Positions 13,692 through 21,056 of a stretch of DNA of 22,517 nucleotides are shown in pieces. The DNA comes from Christensenella sp. UBA4636 (GTDB lineage: Bacteria; Bacillota; Clostridia; Christensenellales; Borkfalkiaceae): contig DHMS01000027.1 of assembly GCA_002405915.1 (NCBI GenBank), positions 1 to 22,517 on the forward strand, read 5' to 3'. Positions within the stretch are counted from its first letter, which is position 1, and each line of letters begins with the position of its first letter. Under the pieces are notes generated by a model. The model ran no database searches. It saw only the letters and a program-made list of their open reading frames with translations, and was not told the DNA's origin. The translations under genes were made by a program, and so were the position numbers.

Positions 13692-13955
13692 ATGAGAAAC
13701 GCGGCAAAAACGAGAACCTGCGTCGTTTGCAGAAAAAAAATGAATAAAGAGCTTATGACGAGGGTCGTTAAAACCGCGGACGGATATTTCGTGGACGAGA
13801 GCGGCAAAGCGGACGGGCGCGGCGCGTATTTTTGCGGAAGCGACGAATGCAAGAAAAAGCTCGTCAAAAGCGCGGGGCTTAACAAGAGCTTTAAAGCGAA
13901 AGTCCCCGCATCTATTTACGACGAGCTTCTCGGCACGAAAAAAGAGGAAATATAG
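13692..13955 (+). CDS. ylxR: YlxR/RnpM-family RNA-binding protein
   Basis: The 87-residue protein has the family signature: RTCVVCRKK near the N-terminus, then VDESGKADGRGAYFCGSDEC. YlxR folds as a small RNA-binding protein and in Bacillus has been reported to modulate RNase P. Its place between nusA and ylxQ is standard. ATG 13692 lies 3 bases after the nusA stop and has no strong ribosome binding site of its own, so translation is probably coupled to nusA. The stop is 2 bases from the next start. Confidence 0.93.
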   Translation: MRNAAKTRTCVVCRKKMNKELMTRVVKTADGYFVDESGKADGRGAYFCGSDECKKKLVKSAGLNKSFKAKVPASIYDELLGTKKEEI

Positions 13956-13957
13956 TT

Positions 13958-14281
13958 ATGGCAATGCCCTCGGGCAAAATAGCAACTTATATAGGTTTTG
14001 CGCGGCGCGCGCGTAAAGTCAAGGTCGGCGTTAACGCGATTTCGACGGTGAAAGGTCGTATCCCTTTAATGCTTGTCTGCGCGACCGCTTCGGAAAACAC
14101 TTTGAGCGACGCAAAAAGCCTTGCAAAAAAGCACGGCGCAAAGCTCGTTATGACAAAACAAATAACCGTGGAGGACTTTTTCGACAAAGAAAACGCGCGG
14201 CTTGCCGCAATCTTAGACGAAAATCTGTCGGAAGCGATACTTAAAAATCTTACGGAAGAATACGAAATTATCGGAGGCTAA
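13958..14281 (+). CDS. ylxQ: YlxQ, ribosomal L7Ae/L30e-family RNA-binding protein
   Basis: The 107-residue protein has the L7Ae/L30e fold: GFARRARKVKVGVNAI, PLMLVCATASENTLSDAKSLAKKH and a C-terminal SEAILKNL helix. Family members bind kink-turn RNA; the exact role of YlxQ is not settled, but it is found almost always between ylxR and infB. AGAGGAAATAT gives the ribosome binding site just before ATG 13958, overlapping the end of ylxR. The stop is 9 bases before infB. Confidence 0.92.
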   Translation: MAMPSGKIATYIGFARRARKVKVGVNAISTVKGRIPLMLVCATASENTLSDAKSLAKKHGAKLVMTKQITVEDFFDKENARLAAILDENLSEAILKNLTEEYEIIGG

Positions 14282-14290
14282 GGCAATTTA

Positions 14291-17143
14291 ATGGAAGAGA
14301 AGAAAGACATTTCTTTGATAAAAAATCTTGCGAACGTCGCGGGCGGCAAAGTGGGCGACCTTATGGAAAAGGTTAAAAAAGCCCGTCAGGACATGGGCGG
14401 CGTTACCAAAAAACTGTCGGAAAAAGAATCTGCGCTCAGGAAGAAACGCGAAAGCGAAGAAGCCGCGGCGCGAGCTTTGCTTGCCGAAACTTCGGCTTCC
14501 ACGGAAAACGCGGAAGAAGCGGTGAAACAAGAACCGGCTAAGACCGCCGAAAAACCCGCTTCCGTAAAGACGGAAAAGGCAGAAAAGGCGGAAGAAACGG
14601 CAAAAACGGAAAAACCGACCGAAAAACCCGTAGAAAAAGCGGAAAAAGCCGAAAAGCAGGAAAAGGCTAAGGAAGCGGAAGTTAAAGCTCCCGAAAAACA
14701 AGAAACCGAAAAAAAAGCCGAAGTAAAAGCGGAAACTACGGTCAAGGCTGACAACGTCGAAAAAGCTCCTAAGGCGGAAGCGCAAAAAACGCAGAAACCC
14801 GAAGAGAAAAAGCAACCGACAGAAAAGCCGCAACCGCAGGTAAAGGAATTTGTTCCCGCACCCGATAAGCGCGCGGAACAACCTAAAAAATATACGGGTC
14901 AGGTCGGCGTATGCGGCAGACCCGAACGCCCCGAAAGACCTAAGCAGTACACGGGGCAAGTCGGCGTATGCGGCAGACCGGAAAGACCAAAACAGTATAC
15001 GGGGCAAGTCGGTTATTGCGGACCCGATAAATCGCAGAGAGGACAACGCCCGCAAGGCGGTCAAGGTCGCCCGCAAGGTCAAGGCGGTTTCAACCGTCCG
15101 CAAGGCGCGCAAGGTCAACGTCCGTTCGGTCAAGGACAAGGTCAAGGCGGCTTCAAACGCCCGTTAAAACCGCAAGAAATCGCGTTTATTCCTAAGGATT
15201 CGACCAAGAGCGTAAGCAAGAAAAAGAACGATGGCAGAAGCTATGACGACAAGCGTGCGATAAACAAAAAATCCGCACTCAAAGGTCAGGTTTCTATCGC
15301 CGATTTCGACGAAAACAAGACGGGTTACAGAAAACTTAGAGTTAAAAAGGCTAAAACCGAAGCCGAGCCGCAAAGAATCAAAATCGACAAAGCGGTTATT
15401 ACAAAGGATATCATTCCTTTGAAAGAACTTAGCGAAAAGATAGGTATTTCCGCCGTCGAAATTTCCAAAATCCTCTTCAAAGAGGGCATTATAAAAACGA
15501 TTAACGACTCTATCGACTTTGATACCGCGGCGTACGTTGCCGCAGGGCTCGGCATAGAGCTTGAACTGAAAATGGAAAAAACCGCCGAAGAAGCGCTTGC
15601 CGAAGGCTTTAACGACGAAGCGGACGACCCCGCGGATTGCGTTACCCGTCCTCCCGTCGTCACCGTTATGGGTCACGTCGACCACGGCAAAACTTCGCTT
15701 CTCGACTATATCCGTTCGGCGCACGTTACGGCGGGCGAAGCGGGCGGCATAACCCAGCATATCGGCGCGTATTCAGTCAATTATCAGGGTCACCCGATAA
15801 CCTTTATCGATACCCCGGGACACGCGGCGTTCACTTCTATGCGTCAGCGTGGCGCGCAAGTTACCGATATCGCGGTTATAGTTATCGCGGCTGACGACGG
15901 CATAATGCCGCAGACGGTCGAAGCAATCAATCACGCCAAAGCGGCTAACGTTTCGGTTATTATCGCGGCTAACAAAATCGACAAGCCGCACGCCGATATC
16001 GAAAAAATTAAAAAGCAACTCGCCGATATGGAAATCCTCGTTGAGGACTGGGGTGGCGACGTTATACTCTGCCCCGTTTCGGCAAAGACCGGCGAGGGCG
16101 TAGACGGACTTTTGGAAAGCATACTTTTGGTTGCCGAAATGCACGAACTCAAAGCTAACCCCAACCGTAAGGCTAAGGGCGCGGTGCTTGAAGCCAAGCT
16201 CGACAAAGGCAAAGGACCGGTCGCTTCCATTCTCGTTCAGAACGGAACGCTTAGAACGGGCGATTACATCGTTGCGGGTACTTCCACCGGTAAAGTAAGA
16301 GCCATGTTCGACGATAAGGGCAGAATGGTTAAGGAAGCCGGACCATCCACCGCAGTTTCGGTAATCGGCTTAGAGGAAGTCCCCAACGCCGGCGATATTA
16401 TTTTCGCGGTCGAACAAGAAAAACTCTCCAAACTCGTTGCCGCCGAAAGAAAGAACAAAGAAAGAGAAGAAATGATTCGCCGCAGCGAAAAGGTTACTCT
16501 TGACGACCTCTTCTCCAAGATAGGCGACGGCTCCACTTTGAACCTTAACATTATCATCAAAGCCGACGTTCAAGGCTCCGTCGAAGCGGTTAAGCAGTCT
16601 TTGACCGAGCTTTCCAATGCGGAAGTCAAAATCAACGTCATTCACGCCGCGGTCGGCGCGATAAACGAAACGGACGTTATGCTTGCCGATTCTTCCAACT
16701 CTATTATTATCGGCTTCAACGTTCGTCCGGACGCAAAGGCGAAAGCTTTGGCGGAACGCACAAAAACGGATATCAAACTTTACCGCATAATTTACGAAGC
16801 GATAGACGATATCAAAGCGGCAATGAAGGGTATGCTCGCGCCTAAGTTCACCGACGTTTATATGGGCAAAGCCGAAGTCCGCGAAACGTTCAAGATTACC
16901 GGCGTAGGCACGGTTGCCGGTTGCTACGTTACCGACGGCAAGATAGTGAGAAGCGGTAAGCTCCGTATCTATCGCGACGACGTAATGATTTGCGAAGGCA
17001 ATGTTTTGCAGCTCAAACGCTTCAAAGACGACGTTAAGGAAGTCGCCGCGGGCTATGAGTGCGGTATGTCGATTGAAAACTTTAACGATATAAAAATCGG
17101 CGATTTTATCGAATGTTATATCGTAGAAGAGAAAAAGGACTGA
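14291..17143 (+). CDS. infB: Translation initiation factor IF-2, with a long repeat-bearing N-terminal region
   Basis: IF-2 is the GTPase that brings fMet-tRNA to the 30S subunit and promotes subunit joining. The 950-residue product has a variable N-terminal half and conserved C-terminal domains. Residues 35-190 are rich in K, E and A. Residues 201-245 hold three near-repeats beginning YTGQVGVCG, YTGQVGVCG and YTGQVGYCG (Y201, Y220, Y236), each with one cysteine. Residues 248-295 are rich in R, G and Q. The IF2 N-domain follows, then the G domain with GHVDHGKTS, DTPGHAAF and NKID, and domains II-IV to the end. ATG 14291 follows GGAGG (14273-14277), a rather long 13-base gap. The core is ordinary; the N-terminal repeats are not known to me in IF-2. 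Confidence 0.97.
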   Translation: MEEKKDISLIKNLANVAGGKVGDLMEKVKKARQDMGGVTKKLSEKESALRKKRESEEAAARALLAETSASTENAEEAVKQEPAKTAEKPASVKTEKAEKAEETAKTEKPTEKPVEKAEKAEKQEKAKEAEVKAPEKQETEKKAEVKAETTVKADNVEKAPKAEAQKTQKPEEKKQPTEKPQPQVKEFVPAPDKRAEQPKKYTGQVGVCGRPERPERPKQYTGQVGVCGRPERPKQYTGQVGYCGPDKSQRGQRPQGGQGRPQGQGGFNRPQGAQGQRPFGQGQGQGGFKRPLKPQEIAFIPKDSTKSVSKKKNDGRSYDDKRAINKKSALKGQVSIADFDENKTGYRKLRVKKAKTEAEPQRIKIDKAVITKDIIPLKELSEKIGISAVEISKILFKEGIIKTINDSIDFDTAAYVAAGLGIELELKMEKTAEEALAEGFNDEADDPADCVTRPPVVTVMGHVDHGKTSLLDYIRSAHVTAGEAGGITQHIGAYSVNYQGHPITFIDTPGHAAFTSMRQRGAQVTDIAVIVIAADDGIMPQTVEAINHAKAANVSVIIAANKIDKPHADIEKIKKQLADMEILVEDWGGDVILCPVSAKTGEGVDGLLESILLVAEMHELKANPNRKAKGAVLEAKLDKGKGPVASILVQNGTLRTGDYIVAGTSTGKVRAMFDDKGRMVKEAGPSTAVSVIGLEEVPNAGDIIFAVEQEKLSKLVAAERKNKEREEMIRRSEKVTLDDLFSKIGDGSTLNLNIIIKADVQGSVEAVKQSLTELSNAEVKINVIHAAVGAINETDVMLADSSNSIIIGFNVRPDAKAKALAERTKTDIKLYRIIYEAIDDIKAAMKGMLAPKFTDVYMGKAEVRETFKITGVGTVAGCYVTDGKIVRSGKLRIYRDDVMICEGNVLQLKRFKDDVKEVAAGYECGMSIENFNDIKIGDFIECYIVEEKKD
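14891..15025 (+). repeat. In-frame tandem repeat inside infB
   Basis: Three copies of a unit that starts TAYACGGG and encodes YTGQVGxCG followed by RPERP-type residues begin at 14891, 14948 and 14996. The units are 57 and 48 bases apart, whole numbers of codons. The third copy diverges after PDK. Synonymous differences between copies show the repeats are not brand new. Confidence 0.85.
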
Positions 17144-17150
17144 TATTTAA

Positions 17151-17519
17151 ATGAAGGAAAAACGCGAAAAACGGCTCGAAAAAGAGTTTCGCAAAAACAT
17201 TTACGAACTTTTAACGAGCAAAATTAAAAATCCGTATATAACGGAAATGTTTGCAATAACGGCTGTCACAGTAACGAGCGACCTCGAAACGGCGGACGTT
17301 TACGTAAGCGTGTTTTCGGGCAGCGAAGAAGCGAAGCAGAGAACTTTTGAAGCAATCGCTTCTTCCGCCGGAGAAGTACGAACGCTTTTATCGCGTGAAA
17401 TGCGCATAAGAACCGTTCCCAAACTCAACTTCAAAAAGGACGAATCCTTTGCTTACGGCGCGAAAATCGACAAGATTATCGACGGATTTACTTACGGAGA
17501 ACACAATGACGATAACTGA
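17151..17519 (+). CDS. rbfA: 30S ribosome-binding factor RbfA
   Basis: RbfA is a KH-fold protein that binds the immature 30S subunit and helps 16S 5'-end maturation. The 122-residue product has the family pattern: KRLEKEFRKNIYELLTSKIKNP, ITAVTVTSDLETADVYVSV and a C-terminal PKLNFKKDESFAYGAKIDKII. ATG 17151 follows AAAAAGGA (17133-17140). The last 14 bases overlap nrnA in another frame, so the two are probably translationally coupled. Confidence 0.95.
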   Translation: MKEKREKRLEKEFRKNIYELLTSKIKNPYITEMFAITAVTVTSDLETADVYVSVFSGSEEAKQRTFEAIASSAGEVRTLLSREMRIRTVPKLNFKKDESFAYGAKIDKIIDGFTYGEHNDDN

Positions 17520-18453
17520 AATCGCAAACAGAATAAAATCGTTAAAAAGCGCATTGATATTCTGTCACATCCGTCCGGACGGTGACACTTTATCGTGCGC
17601 TTTTGCGCTTAAAGAAGTATTAAGACAATTAGGCAAGCCGTCGGAAGTCGTCTGCGGCGAACCGCTCCCCGAAAAGTACGCTCAAACGGGGCTTTTCGGA
17701 AAAACCTATACGGAACCGCCCGCGGGCTACGAGGGCGCAATCGCCGTTGACTGCGCTACTCCCGACTTAATGGGCAGACCATACGCTTATTTTGAAATGG
17801 TTAAAGGCTCCCTTTGCGTTGACCACCACCCGACTAACGCGCGCTATGCGGACTATACTTTCGTTAAAACTACGGCTTCATGCTCGATGATTATTTACGA
17901 GCTTGCCAAAATTTTAGGCGCGAATATAGACGAAAAGCTTGCAAACGTGCTTTTAGTCGGCATTTTAACCGATTCGGGATCGTTTTCGCATACCAATACA
18001 GATTCGGAATGCCTTTCGGTCGCGGCGGAGCTTTGCGCGAAGGGCGGTAATCTCCCTATGCTCAATAGGCTGCTTTTCTGCAACAAAAAGAAGGAAGAAG
18101 TCTACTTAAAAGCCGAAGTTATGTCCAAGATGAAGTTTTTTTTGGACGATAAACTTGCTATTATCACAATTCGAAAAGATATGCTCGAAAAGTACGGCTT
18201 GGATAGGAGCGCGACCGAGGGCTTTATCGATTTTCCGCTCACCGTAAAAAGCGTGGAAGTCGCTATAAGCATGTTAGAGGCGGGCGATAAAAAATTCAAA
18301 CTTTCGTTCCGTTCTAAGACGATAAACGTAAGCGAAATAGCGGGCGTTTTCGGCGGCGGCGGACACCCGCAAGCGGCAGGCGCAATGCTTTGCGGCTACT
18401 ACGAGGACGTTTTGGACAAACTGATTTTCACCGTCGGCAACTACTTATGTTAG
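17506..18453 (+). CDS. nrnA: DHH/DHHA1 phosphoesterase, NrnA-like nano-RNase / pAp phosphatase
   Basis: NrnA degrades very short RNAs and dephosphorylates pAp, and related proteins cleave cyclic dinucleotides. The 315-residue protein has the DHH motifs with metal ligands H21, D25 and D27 in HIRPDGD, D79-region AVDCATPD, DHH at 106-108, and LTDSGSF, and the DHHA1 motif FGGGGHPQAAGA near the C-terminus (H287). I chose ATG 17506, after GGAGA (17496-17500), because residues from here align with the family. Earlier in-frame codons only re-read rbfA. It overlaps rbfA by 14 bases and truB by 7. Position after rbfA is typical of Clostridia and fits a role in the last step of RNA decay alongside PNPase. 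Confidence 0.93.
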   Translation: MTITEIANRIKSLKSALIFCHIRPDGDTLSCAFALKEVLRQLGKPSEVVCGEPLPEKYAQTGLFGKTYTEPPAGYEGAIAVDCATPDLMGRPYAYFEMVKGSLCVDHHPTNARYADYTFVKTTASCSMIIYELAKILGANIDEKLANVLLVGILTDSGSFSHTNTDSECLSVAAELCAKGGNLPMLNRLLFCNKKKEEVYLKAEVMSKMKFFLDDKLAIITIRKDMLEKYGLDRSATEGFIDFPLTVKSVEVAISMLEAGDKKFKLSFRSKTINVSEIAGVFGGGGHPQAAGAMLCGYYEDVLDKLIFTVGNYLC

Positions 18454-19304
18454 GTTTTATCTCGGTTAACAAAAAGAAAGGCGACACTTCGGCGTTCGTT
18501 GTCAACAGAATAAAAAGGCTTGTCGGCAAAGGTTCGCACATAGGGCATATGGGTACGCTCGACCCGCTTGCTTCCGGCGTTCTCCCCGTCGCGATAGGTC
18601 AGGCGACAAGGCTTTTTCCGTTCCTTTTGGATAAGCGAAAGAGCTACCTTGCCGACTTCGATTTTTCTTTCACGACCCCGTCCTTGGACCTTGAAACGGA
18701 ACCGACTTTAACGACCGTCAAACGCACTACGGAAAAAGAAATTTTATCCGTTTTGCCGTCGCTTATCGGCGAAGTTATGCAAGTTCCGCCCGTGTACAGC
18801 GCAAAATGCGTGGACGGAAAAAGGTCTTATAAGCTTGCGCGCCGCGGCGTGGAAGTCGAACTTCAACCTAAAAAGGTGCAGATTGACGATATTCGACTTG
18901 TAGAAAAGCTTTCCGAAACTTGTTTCCGCTTCGAGATAGATTGCCGCGGCGGAACGTATATCCGTTCGATTGCAAGGGATTTAGGCGCGGCGTTAGACTT
19001 ACCCGCAACTATGACAAATCTTGTTAGAACGCGTAGCGGAATTTTTACGATAGAAAATTCTTTCACGCTTGACGAAATTGAGGAGAAAGGTCTTTCGGCA
19101 TGCCTTGTCGAACCCGATAAAACGGTATTTTATCCCGAATTAAAGCTTACAGCCGAAGAGGAAAAACGCTTGTTAAACGGCTTATACGATGACTTTTCGG
19201 TCGAAAACGGACTTTGCAAGGTGTACGGCGAAGCGGGCTTTTTAGGCGTGGGCGAAGTTACGGATAAAAAATTAAAAATGAAAGCTTACGTCAGAGATTT
19301 ATGA
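18447..19304 (+). CDS. truB: tRNA pseudouridine(55) synthase TruB
   Basis: TruB makes pseudouridine 55 in the T-loop of tRNA. The 285-residue product begins with GFISVNKKKGDTS and has the catalytic aspartate D39 in HMGTLDPLASGVLP, then YLADFDFSF, a VPPVYSAKCVDGKRSYKLARRG segment and CRGGTYIRSIARDLG. All are family signatures. ATG 18447 overlaps the nrnA stop by 7 bases; no strong ribosome binding site is seen, so coupling to nrnA is likely. Upstream in-frame codons re-read nrnA. The stop overlaps the ribF start as ATGA. Confidence 0.95.
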   Translation: MLGFISVNKKKGDTSAFVVNRIKRLVGKGSHIGHMGTLDPLASGVLPVAIGQATRLFPFLLDKRKSYLADFDFSFTTPSLDLETEPTLTTVKRTTEKEILSVLPSLIGEVMQVPPVYSAKCVDGKRSYKLARRGVEVELQPKKVQIDDIRLVEKLSETCFRFEIDCRGGTYIRSIARDLGAALDLPATMTNLVRTRSGIFTIENSFTLDEIEEKGLSACLVEPDKTVFYPELKLTAEEEKRLLNGLYDDFSVENGLCKVYGEAGFLGVGEVTDKKLKMKAYVRDL

Positions 19305-20170
19305 AAATAACGAGCGTATTCGAAAAATTGAATAACGAGCCGATACTCGTTCTCGGCAAATTCGACGGTCTGCACCGCGGGCATAAAACGCTTTTAGAAA
19401 CGGCAAAAAGCTTGTCTAAAGAAAGCGGCAAGCCTGTATACGTTTTTACTTTTAAAGGCGGTCTTTCTCAAAAACTTTTGACGGACGAAGAATTTGTTTC
19501 CGTCGCTCAAAGCTTAGGCGCGGACGGAATTATTTACGCCCCGCTTAATAAAGAATTTTTCGCCGTCACAAAGGACGAGTTTTTAAAGCTTTTAACCGAT
19601 AATTTTTCACCGTCCGCGGTTGTTGCCGGAGAAGATTATACTTTCGGTTTTTTAAGAAAAGGAACGGCGGAAGTTTTAAAAGAGTATTTTGAAAAAAACG
19701 GCGTTAATTGCGTTATAGCTCCGCTTCTTACGGAAAACGGCGTTAAAATTTCGTCTACCGAGATACGGGAACTTATTAAAAACGGCGACGTAAAAAAGGC
19801 GAATTCCCTTTTAGGTTACGACTATTTTTATTCGGGAACGGTAACAAAAGGCAGGGGCGACGGCAGACTTTTCGGCTTCCCTACGGCAAATGTTCTGCCC
19901 GACGAAACTAAGCTTATGCCGAAGCACGGCGTGTACGTTACAAAGATTAAAATTGACGATAAGCTTTATAAAAGCCTTACAAACGTCGGCAACGCGCCGA
20001 CTTTCGGCTCGTCGGTTTTTACGACCGAAACATTCATTCCCGATTTTTCGGGAAACATTTACGACGAAAAAGTGAAGATTTTCTTTAAAGATTTCGTCCG
20101 CGACGTAAAAAAATTCAATTCTAAAGACGAACTTTACAAACAAATAAAAAAGGATTTAACGAAAATATGA
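19301..20170 (+). CDS. ribF: Bifunctional riboflavin kinase / FAD synthetase
   Basis: RibF phosphorylates riboflavin to FMN and adenylates FMN to FAD. The 289-residue protein has the N-terminal adenylyltransferase with GKFDGLHRGH (19-28), where the usual asparagine of GNFDGxH is lysine, and SSTEIRELI, then the C-terminal kinase with VTKGRGDGRLFGFPTANV and a TFGSSVFTTETF segment holding the probable catalytic glutamate. ATG 19301 overlaps the truB stop and its own stop overlaps the next gene as ATGA. truB-ribF adjacency is typical of Firmicutes. In many of them rpsO-pnp comes next; here those genes lie at the other end of the window. Confidence 0.95.
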   Translation: MKITSVFEKLNNEPILVLGKFDGLHRGHKTLLETAKSLSKESGKPVYVFTFKGGLSQKLLTDEEFVSVAQSLGADGIIYAPLNKEFFAVTKDEFLKLLTDNFSPSAVVAGEDYTFGFLRKGTAEVLKEYFEKNGVNCVIAPLLTENGVKISSTEIRELIKNGDVKKANSLLGYDYFYSGTVTKGRGDGRLFGFPTANVLPDETKLMPKHGVYVTKIKIDDKLYKSLTNVGNAPTFGSSVFTTETFIPDFSGNIYDEKVKIFFKDFVRDVKKFNSKDELYKQIKKDLTKI

Positions 20171-21018
20171 TAAAATTCGGACCGAGCGGCGCACCCGAGC
20201 GTTTTTACGACGAGGGACACAAAAACACCGAAGAAATGCCATTGTGGATAAAGGAAAACGGGCTTGACTGCTTCGAATATTCTTTCGGCAGAGGCGTAAA
20301 CTTAGGCGAGGCGAAAGCGAAAAGCATTGCCGAAGCTTTTAAAAAGGAAAATATCGAAATAAGCGTTCACGCGCCGTACTTTATAAACCTTGCCACCCCC
20401 GAGGAGACAAAAGCGGAAAACTCATTTAATTACATTCTATCTTCCGCCGTCGTCGGTAAAATTATGGGCGCGAATCGCGTTGTTTTTCACCCCGCCGCGC
20501 AAGGCAAAGAAACGCGCGAAACAGCAGTTAATCGCACTATAGCGCGACTTATAGAGCTAAAAAGCATAATCGAGGAGCGCGGATTGACCGATATTAAATT
20601 CTGCCCGGAAACCATGGGTAAAATCGCGCAGATAGGCACGATTGAAGAAGTTACGCATTTTTGCACGCTTGCGGATTTTTACTATCCGACAGTAGACTTC
20701 GGACACGTCAACGCGCGCGAACAAGGCAGCTTAAAGACGAAAGAGGACTATCTCGTCCGCTTGAATTATATGATAAATATTTTAGGCTACGAAAAGGTGA
20801 ATGACATGCATGTTCATTTTTCCAAGGTCGAGTACACGGCGAAAGGGGAAAAACGCCACTTAACGTTCGAGGATACCGTTTTCGGACCCGATTACAAGCC
20901 GTTTATAGAATCGATTGTCGAGCTTAATTTGCACCCGTACATCGTTTCGGAATCCGCCGGCACCCAAGCCGACGACGCGAAAACAATGAAAGATTATTAC
21001 GAGTCGCTTATTAAATAG
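20167..21018 (+). CDS. TIM-barrel protein related to endonuclease IV (Nfo / AP endonuclease family 2)
   Basis: The 283-residue protein has the length and residue pattern of endonuclease IV, which cleaves DNA at abasic sites with three zinc ions. Likely ligands fall at nearly the same numbers as in E. coli Nfo: H68 in SVHAPYF, H108 in VFHPAAQ, E148 in CPETMG, D177 and H180 in VDFGHVNA, H215 or H217 in MHVHFSK, H231 and E261. The aspartate expected two residues before H231 is lysine (K229), and the NDSK/DRHE signature is changed to a longer VEYTAKGEKRH segment. The fold call is secure; AP endonuclease activity is probable but not certain, and a sugar-isomerase-like role is possible. ATG 20167 overlaps ribF, so it is in the operon. 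Confidence 0.8.
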   Translation: MIKFGPSGAPERFYDEGHKNTEEMPLWIKENGLDCFEYSFGRGVNLGEAKAKSIAEAFKKENIEISVHAPYFINLATPEETKAENSFNYILSSAVVGKIMGANRVVFHPAAQGKETRETAVNRTIARLIELKSIIEERGLTDIKFCPETMGKIAQIGTIEEVTHFCTLADFYYPTVDFGHVNAREQGSLKTKEDYLVRLNYMINILGYEKVNDMHVHFSKVEYTAKGEKRHLTFEDTVFGPDYKPFIESIVELNLHPYIVSESAGTQADDAKTMKDYYESLIK

Positions 21019-21056
21019 TCGCTCGTTAATTAAAATAATAATATAGAGGAAAAAAA

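Noticed and set aside
14288..15145. 285-codon open frame on the - strand across the start of infB
   Set aside because: Its F/L/R-rich composition is the mirror of K/E/A-rich infB codons; no family features or start signals are seen.
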